Shown one piece after another: positions 48,301 to 60,025 of a DNA stretch of 64,000 nucleotides. The notes beneath the pieces were generated by a model that was not told the origin of the DNA, did no database searches, and worked only from the letters and a program-made list of their open reading frames with translations. Numbering within the stretch: position 1 is the first letter of the stretch; every line of letters begins with the position of its first letter. The DNA comes from Lophius americanus (lineage: Eukaryota > Chordata > Actinopteri > Lophiiformes > Lophiidae). The DNA is taken from positions 693,501 to 757,500 of the forward strand of contig JBBDHG010000110.1 in assembly GCA_037951165.1 (NCBI GenBank). Reading direction: 5' to 3'. Position numbers and translations under genes: made by a program.

Positions 48301-49442
48301 CTCAGAATAATCAGTGACGAGGGATCATCATGATTTCATTCTTTTTTTTTGATTCTGTATTGAGTGGAATATCAACAGGAAGTATTCTCTGCAAGCATGT
48401 TGAAATGGAATACTCCAGTTTTGTGCTGAGTGTGTATTGTGTGTATTTGTGCTGATTTGATTGATGTGTCGGCAGACAAACCGGGCCGGATGAGCTGAGT
48501 GTGTGTTTGTGCTTGACATACAGCGACTTGCCCAGAGGGCGAGGGGAAGCAGAGCACTGCACTTCCTACAGGGGGTGCCGTGTCTCCCAGTAGGGGGGTG
48601 CATCAGGCAAACAGAGGGGTGCACAAACACACATGCACGCACACTACCCAACTCCTTCCCGCTGCGTTACAAGACGGGTGAGGGGGGGTGTTGGGACCCT
48701 GTGCTCCTCTAAACCTCCACTGATGCATAATTCATTCAATTTTGATATTTTACTAGAGGGTAGAAAAGATTTCAAATTAGATGACTTTTCAAAATAAAGT
48801 TCCACAATAGCTCTCTCACTCATCCTCCGCCCACTTTATTTATCATTGAGATTTAAATGATGTCACCACCACGGTTAGTGGACGGAAAAGCTGCGGGCAG
48901 AGTAACCCTACCGGGGAGTTTGCTGCAAAGAAATATAGAAATACAGCAGGAACTTTGGGTTCTGGAGACTCAGAGGCCATATTTAATTTATGAGCAACTG
49001 ACCCAAAGCGCTTTCATCATTTTTATAAAATTATGCGTATAATTTATTTGGCATCTGAGAGAACAAGTTTCTAAACCATGTTCAACCACGTTCAAGGGAT
49101 TCGGTAAATTATTACATAATTATAAGTTTTACCTGATGTTGAATTAACATTTTTTGCAGTTCTATCCTTTCCTATGTGTGCTATTAGCTCTAAACATCAC
49201 TATACCTGGCTGAATGTAACTTGTATCGTTATGGAACAACTAACCCAGTCAGCTAAATAATGAATCTGAGGTTTATAGATCGCTTTTTGTGTAAACTGTT
49301 GAACTTCACTTCAAGATATGTAAAATAATAAAGATAATTAAAGTCACATATATATGTAATCACAAAGAAAAAAAAAAGAAGACAAAATCTGTTTTCTGTT
49401 GGGATAGTCAAACATGTTGGATGAAGTGGAATATTGCACAAA
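48301..49442. other. No gene recognised
   Basis: A GC-rich patch at 48480-48720 has short open frames only. No exon boundaries or repeat family recognised. Confidence 0.42.
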
Positions 49443-49490
49443 TCAGCCATAACATTATGATCACGGACAGTTGAAGCCAGAATAAAATGT
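49443..49490 (+). mobile_element. Solo Tc1-like terminal fragment
   Basis: TCAGCCATAACATTATGATC then GGACAGTTGAAGCCAGAATAA match the outer end of the Tc1 copies elsewhere in the window. Nothing of the transposase follows. Confidence 0.62.
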
Positions 49491-49924
49491 CGACAATTTT
49501 TCTTTGTTATTAAAATTCATTCTCATTAAATAAAAAAATTCACCATCGGACAAACAAAGTTAACACTGAAGGCGTTTCCGGTGCCTCAGTCAGGCACCGC
49601 AGTTTCTCAACACGTATTTAATATTGTTTTTTTGTTTTTTTTATTATTATTATTATTATTGGTGTGTATAAAAATGTGTAATTACCATACGTATGTAATA
49701 CGATGCTGTCAGAGGATGTGGCGAATGGAAAAGGGAAGTCCAGAAAGTACCACAAGAAGACTAGCGATTTATATTCCTCATTAAAGAAATGTTACAAAAA
49801 TGTTCTGTGTACGCTGTCAATCCAAACTTAAGAAAAGAAAAATGGAATCAGCCACAACAGGTATCAGCAAAACAGACCCAAGAAGAATTCATGCGCCTCT
49901 ATTGGAATATAAAAAAAAGATAAA

Positions 49925-50439
49925 TAAGATAAGATAATAAAAGAAATTGACTGAAATCTGTCTTTGTTTTGTTTCACTGGACACAGAATAGACATCATTG
50001 GATGGCGTGAGCAGCGGTTTTGATGGAGCGAGAATGTCCTCTCCGACATGAAAGAAGGTGAACTCTGCCTGGGCAGGACAAAACAGAGTTCTGATGGAGC
50101 CACCCATAGCCGTCCTGAGGATGTGACCCGGGTCTGGGCTGGACCACTGACGACTGGCTCCCTCTGGTTTCCATCAGGATAGTTGGAGCTCTGGGTCTCA
50201 AAGTTTCATCCGGTCATGACAATCATTGTAGGTCCGGGGACCGGAAGAACCTCAACCTGTCCTCAAAATTTAAACGAGTAAGAAGCCCGTTTAGCCATGG
50301 TTCAAAATAAATTTGCAATTCAGAACATGTCAATGTCTGGATGCCTTGAAGTGACATCATCAGACATGGGAATTTCTGTAAAAGCTGAATTCTGAACCAT
50401 TCAACACGTTTTTCATAAGATAAGTAAGATAAGATAATA
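49925..50439. repeat. 15-bp direct repeats bracketing the 28S-derived insert
   Basis: TAAGATAAGATAATA occurs at 49925-49939 and exactly again at 50425-50439. It could be a target-site duplication of a retroposed insert, or two chance pieces of GATAA simple sequence. Confidence 0.5.
49975..50395 (+). pseudogene. 28S rRNA-derived segment, copy 1 (decayed)
   Basis: The core 50046-50290 follows vertebrate 28S rRNA order: AAGAAGGTGAACTCTGCCTG GGCAGG (28S: AGATGGTGAACTATGCCTGGGCAGG), TAGCCGTCCTGA, ATCAGGATAGTTGG, ATCCGGT, then CTCAACCTGTCCTCAAAATT TAAACGAGTAAGAAGCCCG (28S: CTCAACCTATTCTCAAACTT TAAATGGGTAAGAAGCCCG). GATGCC and CATCAGAC at 50340-50366 match the next 28S part. Bases differ at many sites and pieces are missing, so it is not a functional rRNA gene. 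Confidence 0.8.
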
Positions 50440-50485
50440 TGAGATGAGATAAGATATACCTTTATTGATCCCACAACGCTGACAT
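50415..50485 (-). mobile_element. LINE 3' tail with GATAA run
   Basis: (GATAA)n-like sequence followed by ACCTTTATTGATCCCACAA. Reversed, this is the TTGTGGGATCAATAAAGGT tail of a fish LINE ending in a short repeat. Only the tail is present. Confidence 0.5.
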
Positions 50486-50496
50486 TTCCAGTGTTT

Positions 50497-50544
50497 CAGT
50501 GTTACGGTGTTACAGTGGCACAGTGTTACGGTGTTACAGTGGCA
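50497..50544. repeat. Two exact 24-bp tandem units
   Basis: The unit begins CAGTGTTACGGTGTTACAG and ends TGGCA, repeated head to tail with no mismatch, so the duplication is recent. Confidence 0.88.
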
Positions 50545-51204
50545 CAGTGGGTAGCAAAACAGAATAAAGGTCAAAATAATATAAATAGCACAAATTATAA
50601 AAATAGTAACAATATAAACAGAGAAGTACACTTAAAATTTTCCTTTATGATAAATCTTATAATTAAGGCTGGCATAAGCTAGCTCTTAGCTATGCAGCTA
50701 TAGATTTAGACTGCTGGGGGATCTCCCATGATGCACTGAGCAATCTTTCTCATCCTCTCTCACTGTCCCTCTTTATACATCACTCTCACTTTAATGCATG
50801 TTAGTGGATTAATGCATGTTAGTTGATTAATTGCATGTTAATGGATTAAATGCATGTTACTAACTTGACTTCTTCCCTTGAGCTTTTGTGCTTTCTTTCC
50901 CTGTAAGGTCACATGGTTGGTGATTGCATCTGCTGCCGTGGACCTGCTCGACGTCCACTGATTTCAAGATGCTCATGATAATGATTACTATTATTATTAT
51001 TATTATTATTGTATAATATTTCCCCATACCGCTAAATGTTACATTACTATTAATGTTATTATCAACCCGTGAACCCTGCTGCTGCCGCGGCCCGACCATG
51101 GAGAGGTTGAAGAAAGTGGATTATAGCTGATGTCTTTGCTGCTTTTTCCCCCATCTGTACCTCTCCTCTCCCCCCTCTCTCTGATTCTCTCTCTCTCTGT
51201 CTCT
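50545..51204. other. No gene recognised; 18-bp tandem repeat inside
   Basis: 50791-50861 holds nearly four units of TTAATGCATGTTAGTGGA (18-19 bp). A (TTA)n run lies at about 50988-51011. Otherwise featureless. Confidence 0.55.
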
Positions 51205-51310
51205 CTTTTCAAACCCGACAGGTCAGGGCAGCATGCCGTACACCCCGAGTCCTGGTCTGCTCGAGGTTTCTGCCCGTTAAAAGGCAGTTTTTTCTCGCAC
51301 TATAATGTGT
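51205..51310 (-). repeat. Teleost interspersed repeat fragment
   Basis: ACAGGTCAGGGCAGCATGCC, GAGTCCTGGTCTGCTCGAGG, TTTCTGCCCGTTAAAAGGCA and GTTTTTTCTCGCAC match one end of the fish repeat whose other part is at 32405-32585, in reverse direction. Confidence 0.5.
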
Positions 51311-51429
51311 TCGTATTAAGAATCTATGTTTTTAGTGCACAAATTTATAGAATGCTTATGTTTATATTGCACAGATTAGTATTTTATTAACACAGTTAAT
51401 TGGTGTTGTTGGTGTCTGTGGTCTGCTGC

Positions 51430-51740
51430 GAGCATTGCTGGCTGTCCAGTCTGACAGCTGCAGGATGGAAGGACCTTCAACAACGATGTTTCTGAAGGAT
51501 CTCTCCAGTGCTCTTAAAGTGTCCTGCATGGCTCGGGAGTCATTGTCCCTCATGGAGGACAGTTTTGCCATCATCATCCTCCTTCCTCCCACCACCTCCA
51601 CCGGCTCGAGGGGCATCTCAGGACAGGGCAGCTCCTCCTAATCACTTTATCAAGTCTTTTCCTGGGCGCCACTGAAATGCCACTCCCCCAGCAGACCGCT
51701 CCATACATTACGGATGATGTCACCACCGAGTTGAAAAATG
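51430..51740 (-). pseudogene. Non-LTR retrotransposon C-terminal fragment
   Basis: Minus strand, one frame: FFNSVVTSSVMYGAVCWGSG, ISVAPRKRLDKVIRRS. After a frame slip: VEVVGGRRMMMAKLSSMRDN, SRAMQDTLRALERSF. This is the order of a fish LINE protein end (FY-SVV-SV-YAVVCWGS, DRKRLDKLIR-A, HP-QDTL-ALGSSFS). It is frameshifted and lacks both ends. Confidence 0.78.
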
Positions 51741-52014
51741 TCTTTAATTTAGGAATAATTTCAGCAAATTTAATGAATATTTGGAATTGTTTGTAAATTA
51801 ATGGAAAATAAAGACTGTTATAAATTGTCATAAAATGTTGTTTGGTCATTTAGTGATATTTGTGAATTGAACAAATCCCGTTCACATCAAAAACGACTCT
51901 ATCCAAAATTTTGGGTTTTAATGAGGTAAGATGGAAAGTACTACTTTTGCACATCAGGTAAGAGGTCAGATTATATGAAAGAGAATTACGGCCACATGAG
52001 GCTATGTGAAATAT

Positions 52015-52285
52015 TTTCTAATCTCAGAAATCTGACTTTAAACACAGAACTCTGAGTTCATCCTTACAATTCTGAGAATGCAGATTTTTGAGTTTTAAAT
52101 CAGATTACTGAGATTAAAGTCAGAACTCTGGGTTGAAAATCGGAACTACGACATTAAAGTCAAAATTATGATTTTAAAGTCAAATTTTAAATTTAAAATC
52201 AGAAAAATCTCAGATTAAAGTCAGAATTATGAAATTGAAGTCAGAAAACTGAGATTAAAATCAGAATTATGAGAAAAAAGTAAGC
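52015..52285. repeat. Degenerate minisatellite, about 20-22 bp units
   Basis: Units of the form TCTGAGATTAAAGTCAGAA repeat about 12-13 times with drift, and drift is greatest at the edges. Similar AGTCAGAAT arrays are common in fish. No coding sense. Confidence 0.82.
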
Positions 52286-52299
52286 CCTAATTCCCTTTT

Positions 52300-52455
52300 A
52301 GGAGACTGAGATGGTTTGGACATGTGAAAAGGAGAAAAAGTGGTAGAAGCATGCTGAAAATGGGTAAAACCAAAGACGACATGCAGTTGGTTGGTATGAC
52401 TGGTGATCTGCTGGGGCGACCCCTGAAGGGAGCAGCCAGAAGATGAAGATGAAAA
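52300..52455 (+). pseudogene. LINE 3' coding end and tail
   Basis: The frame gives LRWFGHVKRRKSGRSMLKMG, then DDMQLVGMTGDLLGRPLKGA, then ARR. This resembles the RWFGHV-RR, K-DM-LVGV end of fish RTE/Tx1-type LINEs. The tail GACCCCTGAAGGGAGCAGCC plus AGAAGATGAAGA is the typical 3' end. Confidence 0.68.
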
Positions 52456-52952
52456 AACGCTACATTTTTACTTTAATGACAACATAAAGGTTAGTTGGTA
52501 AATGTTGAACAAACAGGAATTATCAGTTTGAAAAAACACCCTACACTGTTGCATTTCTGCACTTGTGTGTTTCTACTCACACCGTTAAGCTGTGATTGCC
52601 TCCATCATACGAGTCGAGTCACCTGCTCCATCAATTGACTCCTCACAGGAAAAACAAAGCCCCCAAGTTGAGCTGCTACCTAAAGCCATAATCACATCAA
52701 ACTCTCTCATTACACACACGCGGATCCCATGATGACTATTCACCGCATGGCGTAGCTCTGACACACGGACGCAGACTTTGTTTTTGATGGTTACATTTCT
52801 GTTTGCTTCGTCACATTTACTGACACGGCATCACAAACTGGCCCCTTTGAAGACACAAACAAAGGCTTCTGCTCCGGCGTTTGCTTTGTCCGGAGCGAAA
52901 GAAAAGAGACCCAGGAGGGAATCTTGTGCCAAGCTTGTCACACAGCACTTAC

Positions 52953-52994
<42 letters not shown>

Positions 52995-55399
52995 GTCCCC
53001 TCCCCTCTCTCTCTCTTTCGTTCCCCACAAGGGCAGGGACATCTAAAAGGACTCCTACCTTGGTGTGCGTCCAACAAAAGCTCTCTGCTGAATTTCATCC
53101 TCCTTTGAATTTGTGTTTGAATAACACTCCAGCTACAAATCAAAATATGTCGGACACCGAGAGTGAGGTCATGCGGCGTAGATCATTTCAGCTTCCAGCG
53201 AAGTCTCCTTGTGTGAGAGACGGGGACGGGTGGCTGCTGCCGTGACTGATGGCTGTGGAGACTGAGGAGGCCATTTGGTGCCCATTCTCCTGAGAACGTC
53301 CGTGCCGGTGCCAAAGCCCCCATTCACCCTCCTGCAATATATTTCATTAAACTTTTAACTCTTTGCAAAGCAATTCGTTTTGACATTTTCAGGCTGTGCT
53401 TGAAGGCATCTGAGGATTTCAGGCAGTTACTAACCTTGTACTTTTTTTTTCATCTTTTTTTTCTATAAAAGTCCATGTTGAGAACAATTAAACGAATAAA
53501 TCTGTACAACGTCCAAACGAACGAAACTGAGCAGCGCGCCGCAGCATTTCATGGTTGCAGCCGTGCAGGTCCCAGTGGCGCAGATATAATTAAGACCTCT
53601 TCTTAATTACTTAATAGGCCTACTTAGTAACATTTATAAGCAGCAGATTTGGCTGTTGGAGCGATTAAAATCAGAGGAATGTTAAATCTATTTGTTATTC
53701 CATCCAAATCCTAATGTTAATGAAATTAAGTCTTCGTGATACACCAGAAACAAAACCGCCCTGGGATTGACCACGAGGCTAATGCGTGTTTTATGCTGGT
53801 GATAAACATTCAATTACATGAAACAAAAAAATCCTATAAAACAAGAGCAAATATCGTCTTTGTTGTCCGACACCGGCACCAAGTGTTTATTGCACGGAGC
53901 CTCTGTTTCTCATTAGCCGGTGGCCAGATGTGTCGGAGAAGTGACCGAGGGTCTTCCATGTTGTCGTCAGGGTAACCGAGGCAAGCTGACCAATCATGCG
54001 CTGGAGCTGCTGCCGCATTCCTGGCCACTTAATTAGATGTTGTTGGTACCACAGAAGGTGTCACCAACCTTTTCAGGCGCTGAACAGATGGTTTTCCCTC
54101 TTTTTTGAGGTCCTGCCAATGCCCACTCTGTGGCTCCTGGGAAAATGACCTAACTCACAGGCAGCTGCTTAGTGCGGCTTGAGTGATTCTTTATAGCCAC
54201 TTCTATCGGGGGGACCTAGCAGGACGTACCACCGCAAACAATGGCTGAGACCGCGGTGGCGAGGTTCCTGGATAGCTGCGAACAAACTGTTTCGGTTGGA
54301 GCCTACCAGTTTATAAAACTTTGTTTTTGGTGCCAGGCACAAAGGCGACCTCGACCCCCCGAGATCCTGACGTCCCTAAGCCGGTTTGGTTTGTGTGCAC
54401 CTTTCCTCTGCTGCAGCAGATGGTGTGAGTATCAGCAGAGAAAGAACCTGGGAAGGCCCGCGAAACAAAAAAGTGAAAAGGGTTGTTCGACAGTTACAAA
54501 GAGGCCCCATGGAGAGGAGAGGTGCTGGTGGGTGGGGGGTGGCCTTCATCCTAATGGATAAATAGGAGGAGGGAGTGAGAGCTCGCGAGGGCATTTGCCG
54601 TCGACGAGTTAAAAGTGGCTGGAGAGAATCCGAGGGCTGGAGATTCGATATGTGCGGAGGCAGGGGGTCGGGGGTTTAACATGATTCATGCTGCGTGGAC
54701 AGAAGATCCGTTGTCGCTCTGTAGTTGGATCGGCTCAGCCTCCCTCCGACCACGCAGGAGTTGAACGTGTGATTGATGACTGTGTTTGATGACTAATTGC
54801 TCGTATGTGCGAAATTATATGGCTCATAAAATCCATTGCGGTGTTTCCTAAAGTCTCACAGCCAGGTTTGTCCAGGATTCTACAAATCCTGTGATGGAAC
54901 TACTCAGCAGTGTCACAATTCGCACATCTCTACTTTGGGAAGTCACACTGCTCCCTGCTGAATTATCACTATGTTAGTCTTGTCATTTCGTGCGTCTGAT
55001 GATGAGACGGCTGAATAAGTCTTGAAATACACCTCAGCTCAGCGGTGGGGTTTCATCGGCACGGCGGGACAAATAAAATCTGTCATTTCCATCATGTTTC
55101 GCTGTGGGTAAACCTGTTTCCTGCAGCTTCCTCCATCAGATATATGTCTGTGCGGCTTTATGGCCGTGGAGCCGGGGCAGTCCCGATCGATCTGCGGGAG
55201 CTGTAGGATTTAATAGGTGAGCAATTCCAGCGAAAGGTGAGGGGAGGGTGTATTTATTCACCCAATGAGAGCAGGGTGGCGAGGCCGGGTCACCAACTGT
55301 TTGTGTTTTATGAGAAGTCTGTGTGTGGGGATCAGTTTTCCCATCATATCCAAATAGAATCAATTTTTAGGAAAAAATCATGCAGATTTCTCTTTTAAT
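52456..55399. other. No gene recognised; TC microsatellite and GC-rich unique sequence
   Basis: (TC)n at 52955-52992. 53130-55330 is largely repeat-free and GC-richer than the window average, with homeobox-like sites near 53590-53740 (ATAATTAAG, CTTAATTAC). This pattern suits conserved non-coding DNA near a developmental gene. Open frames at 52778 and 54241 look accidental. Confidence 0.42.
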
Positions 55400-55585
55400 G
55401 TAGGAGTTATGGACAGTCTCTAAATTTACGGACAGCTCCGGAAAAACACGATGAGTTTCTCTCAAAGGAGCAGGTCGTCTCCTGCGCTTTCCACTTCAAC
55501 ATCTCTGTTCAGCCTTGCGGCCCCAGCTCCGCCCCCCAAAGGACCAGGAAAGGAACAAATTGTGATATCCCTTCTCCATCGGCTT
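55400..55585 (+). repeat. Local repeat X, copy A
   Basis: Shares ordered blocks with 60490-60680: CTCTAAATTTACGGACAGCTCC / CTCTAAATCTACTGACAACTCC (read in parts), TGAGT, GGTCGTCTCCT, TTTCCAC, ATCTCTGTTCAGCC and AAAGGAACAAA. No coding frame. Confidence 0.65.
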
Positions 55586-57889
55586 ATTGTTTTATTTTTT
55601 TAAATGCAGGCAAAACACGTAACATCACCAACATTTAATCACCTCTAGGATATGGCAAAAACTTACCTCTGGGGAAAATTTCATACGAGTCAAAAAGTGT
55701 ACCTCCATGGCGGAGATAATAAAGAAGTATGAAAAATATGAAGAGAGTGTTTCAAATTAAACACAGTATTTAGGTTCAGGTTCAGGTCACCTTAGTTTGA
55801 CCTGTAGGTAGAATTAGTTTGTAGTTTAAATCTCCAAGGCATCCACCGACTCACTGACATCAGACAATGTTGGATAAAACATGACAAAGGAGGGAGTTCG
55901 CAGGTCCCAGTGCTAACCGAAATAAAAGAATAAAGAATAAAATAGAATAATAAAACGTCTACACTACTAGACTCTAAAGGTAAAGTAAAATAACACAAAA
56001 ACTATGAATCAGGTATTAATAACAAAATGAATTATTCGGAATTATCATCCAAGATCGTCTTGTGCGGTTTTTGTTCAATTTATCCACCCAGAGCGAAGAC
56101 GCTGAACCTCATTGTGCAAAGGATGCAATGTGTTGTTTGTTTAAAAAAGTTTTTGTCCATCCACTGTAAGTTTGTAGAAGACAGGGTTTATTTTTATTCC
56201 GTTTGTCATGAATTTGTCGGAGTGAAAACAAAATGATGGTAGTTATGATAACTTTATTTTAACGTCAGGCCAGCCTTCATCGATCTCCTCTGTGTGATTC
56301 ACTGCTTACTGAAAGCCCTTTTGGACTTTTCTGTACTGGCCTGATGCCCTCCTCTCTCCCTGCTGCATGTTTGTTCTGTTTCATGTCCAATCATTCTTTT
56401 TGAAAAAGTCTATCTGATGATTATCTTTATTTAGTTTGTGATTTTACAGCATGATCTGCTGCATCATTAAATACTGTATAACAAGCAGCATTCAGTCCCA
56501 TGGTTCCTCAGAAATAGTTGATTCTTGATTAGTTTTGACACGCAGGTGCTTTTGAAACAGATCATCCAGCTTTACATCATGAATTTTAAATCATATTACA
56601 CTTTGATATAGACATGAGAAATGAAAAAAACTACATGTGATGTGTTTGTGTTAACCACATGGACATACGTGGGCACCAAGGGGTTAAGTCATTGCCGCTC
56701 TGCTGCATCACCTCTAGATTGCGACTAGCAGGAACTAGAGGGGAGAGAGATGAGTAGCCTTAGAGAAACAACTGAGAAATTAAGTGTTAGAAAGAGATAT
56801 AATAGAAAGGTAAGGAAATAATAAACTAACCTTCCTGTTCCACGACAGTAGGAACATTTACGCCTGGCTCTTATTTTCCATCATGTGACACTAGAAGAGC
56901 ACTTTGTGGTGACATTTAAGATGAACTTATACATCTGTGCTGCTGCTGCTGTGGTGAAACACTGCATGAGGATGTTTTTGTCTTTCGTCGTCTTTTCTAA
57001 ATCCAAAAAACTTCCACACCTTTTTTCAGCAGAGTTTTTTTTGTCCTTGCTTCTTCGTTTGTATTTTTCTTTCACTCAGATAGCTTCTCTCTTCCAATCT
57101 CTGTTTCTTCCAAGTCCTGGAGTTTAGTTTCTGCACCAGGCTTGGGACCGGTATTAGACTTACACAGATTTTAGACCACTATGTGGCTGGATTAATAATA
57201 ATAAGAATAATGGTAATGATAACAAGAATAATAATAATCCTTACATTAAAAAAAGGGGTCCTTGCATTAAGTAATATTACCTACTTCTGAGCCAGCATCA
57301 TGCGATGCTTTCACAGTCACTGGTCCTCTGTATTTAGCAGTCAGTTGAGTTTTAGTCCAACTCTTCGCAGCTCTCACAAGTCTCCTGAATGACCTTGAAC
57401 TTCAGCCGCCCACCTCAATCCCGCACACATGTCTGCCTAATGCTATTATGCCCGGCCCTACATGCTAAAAGTCATTGGTGGTGATAGTGGCTAATTAGAT
57501 TGTGTCCATTGATCGCGCTGCATGCTGTTAGGAGGAGGACGCGGCGGGCTGCAGCTTCTCCTCAGACTCACTGAGAGTCTGAGACGCTCTGATGGAGCCC
57601 CATGCAGGGCAGCAGATTGAGTTATTGATCAGCTCCCCTCCTTCTCCCGTCTCTGTCTCTGATGCTCCGAGAGACCCCGTCATCAGGATAATGAATTTCA
57701 CTTACTGCATATTAACGGCGTAAGGTCTGTACGGTAATAATGGCCGAAATTAGCTCTTTGTCACCCCTTCTGGATTTCATAGAGGAGGGGTCGCGGAGGA
57801 TGAAGGTTGTTACGGCCCTTTCGCTCAGTCTGAGCGCCAGGATTTAAGCAAGATGGAGCTGAGAGAGAGGGAGAGCAAGAGTAAAAAAG
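55586..57889. other. No gene recognised; candidate conserved block 57360-57780
   Basis: Mostly AT-rich to 57300. 57360-57780 is repeat-free and GC-rich, with CTAATTAGATT (57491), TGCATATTAA (57704-57713) and a 9-bp hairpin CTCAGACTC-ACTGA-GAGTCTGAG at 57561-57583. Could be an enhancer. Confidence 0.4.
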
Positions 57890-58345
57890 AAAAATAACCC
57901 TTTAATGTGCGAGTAGATTTTCAGTCACTATTTCTAAATACAAAATGTGTCCCACTTACCTGAACCTGTGTTTATAATATGACCCCGGGAACACCCTGTA
58001 TATGCTAAAGATGTAGGGACCGAGGATGTAGCCCTGGGGGACACCACAAGTCAAGGTCACCCAGGAGCATCTAAGGACTCAATAAACAGATTTATGTAAA
58101 TGATACAACAAACAAAGGTCAAATAAGGGTCAAATACTTTTCTAAAAACAAACTTTACCAACAGGCTGAGGTAATCTAAATAAAAATTATTAGGTTCCAT
58201 GGAATACAAAATTTCATTTTTGGAACAAGTCTGATTTCTTATTTTACTGTTGAAAACATATTTGACCAAAGTCCAAACAAGTATTTGTCATTTAATGGTA
58301 AATTTAGAGTGCCTAAGATACTAAATGAATACATGACCCACAGAA
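57890..58345 (-). pseudogene. L2-like reverse transcriptase fragment, local repeat Y copy A
   Basis: The minus strand near 58070-57960 reads LTCGVPQGYILGPYIFSIY, the RT motif CGVPQG-ILGP of L2-type LINEs, then decays. The whole block, including AT-rich sequence to 58345, is duplicated at 59530-60025 in the same direction. Confidence 0.72.
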
Positions 58346-59097
58346 ATAAAATCACGCAAAGTAATAATTAAATTCATTTGATTTTTTAAATTTGTTTCTT
58401 TTCAATTTTGGTTTGTTTTTTTTCCTGCGAGGACATCAAAGGGTTAAGAAGAAACAAGTGGTTTCAACATCACTGAAGTAGCAGTTGGGAGATCTGATGC
58501 AAGACATTCTGTTTTGATGGAGGAGGGCGAAGGAGAGTTTAGAGAGGAAAAGAACACCGAGCATCAGGCTGCTCTGTCTGGAGAGATGCGAGTCGGTGAT
58601 TCAAAGGAGACGGCGAAGTGGAGGAGAGAGTGCACAACGCTGTGGTCATGTAGACGCGGGGCTGTGTTGCCTCTTGATCCTTGATTACGAGCTGTGAGAC
58701 GTTGCAGCGTCCAGAATCAATCCTCCGGGCGAGTAGAGCTTCAGCCTGGACAGAGTTGGCGTTCATCAGTGACTCGTTGCCTCCTTGTGTCGGAGCCATT
58801 ACTGTGTCGCTGCGTATGATTCGGCTTCTCACCTAAAAGCCTCCATTTCACCCGTGTGCGAGGATATAAGGTTGATTATTAAACACACGCTGCATAGTAT
58901 ACAATTCCCTTTCCCATCTTGGTCAAGGTGTGGCTCTGTGGGGATCCACTGAGGAAGAGTCCCGGAGGAAGAGTGTATTCAACCAATGAAAATAATGACT
59001 TCCAAGACGTTTTTAACGATGTTCTATTCTTTAGGCTATAAACAATGTTGGTTGCTTATATACAGTATTACGCATTTTGTCTCAATCATGATTGTCT
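58346..59097. other. No gene recognised
   Basis: GC-richer at 58540-58860 with no repeat identified. Short open frames only. Confidence 0.42.
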
Positions 59098-59440
59098 CAT
59101 CATTCATTCATTCATTATCTACTGCTTATCCTGTTCAGGGTCAAGGGGGGACTGGAGCCTATCCCAGCTGACATCAGGCGAGAGGCGGGTACACCCTGGA
59201 CAGGTTTCCAGTTCTTCACAGGGCTGACACATAGAGACATACAACCAATCACACCAACGGGCAATTTTAGTGTCACCAATTCACCTACAGCACATGTTTT
59301 TGGACTGTGGGAGGAAGACACGGGGAGAACCTGCAAAGTCCGAACAGAAAGGCCGGCAGACGTGGATTTGAATCCGGTACCTTCTTGCTGTGCGGCAACA
59401 GCGCTAACCACGAACCACGGTGCCGCCCTGGGCAAGAATC
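59098..59440 (-). mobile_element. tRNA-headed SINE-like repeat
   Basis: The reversed sequence starts near 59440 with GGCGGCACCGTGGTTCGTGGTTAGCGC (A-box region), then GGATTCAAATC (59365-59375, B box), as in a tRNA-derived Pol III promoter. The body includes TGTGGGAGGAAGACA, GGGCTGACACATAGAGAC, CACCCTGGACAGG and GGAGCCTATCCCAGCTGACA on the plus strand, the hallmark of a very common fish repeat. It ends in (ATTC)n at 59098-59115. The A box is one or more bases off consensus. Confidence 0.75.
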
Positions 59441-59529
59441 AATAAACTTTATCTATACTGTTAATATGGGGTGTTTGTCAGTATATATTTAGCATGGGAT
59501 GCATGTGTGTTAGTGTCAGATATCAGGAG

Positions 59530-60025
59530 GATTAACCCTTTAATTTCCTGCTCATCTGTTTGCTTGAGCACATTTTGAGTCATTTCTTCTTGAAAGATGT
59601 GATCCAGTTGACTGAACCGGTGTTAATAATATGACCCAGTGGCAGCATGTATTTGCTAAAGTGTACGGGGCCGGGGATTGAGCCCCGGGGGACACCACAG
59701 GTCAAAGGGACCACCAAGGAGGAAGCATTAACAGTGACTAAAGAGATAAGTGGATAAATGGGATTTTTTTTTATAGACATATTAAAGCACGTGAGAACTT
59801 ACTAAACAGAATTATGTCATTTGATTGGATTGATCAAATAAAGTCTAATAATGGTCTAATAGTTTTATTTTTAATGAAATACAACATTTCAACAAGAAAT
59901 CATTTCTGATTTCTAAATTCTGATTTAATTTCTATTCATTTTAACTGTTTAAAAACATGCTTGACTAAAGCATTTATCAGTTAATGGTAAATGTAGAGTC
60001 TCATAGATATTAAATAAACGAATAC
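59530..60025 (-). pseudogene. L2-like reverse transcriptase fragment, local repeat Y copy B
   Basis: Minus frame: VTVNASSLVVPLTCGVPRG, SIPGPVHFSKYMLPLGHII. This matches the L2 RT order N-x-SSS-x-A-x-LTCGVPQGSILGP-LFSLYMLPLG. It aligns along about 450 bp with copy A, ending in TAATGGTAAAT-TAGAGT in both. Confidence 0.78.

Noticed and set aside
49975..50395. Functional rRNA gene
   Set aside because: Only an internal 28S portion, many substitutions and deletions in positions that are near-invariant in vertebrate 28S, and no neighbouring rRNA.
52778..53245. 155-codon open frame
   Set aside because: Its middle is a TC microsatellite, it has no domain and no splice or promoter signals were recognised.
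54241..54561. 106-codon frame beginning MAETAVARFLDSCEQ
   Set aside because: GC-rich chance frame; no family resemblance, and the end is a G-rich run.
59365..59440. tRNA gene on the minus strand
   Set aside because: A and B boxes are visible, but the cloverleaf arms do not pair properly and the sequence continues into a known repeat body; it is a SINE head.
59092..59445. 117-codon frame on the plus strand
   Set aside because: Reads the SINE-like repeat backwards; the same open frame is common to many copies of such repeats.
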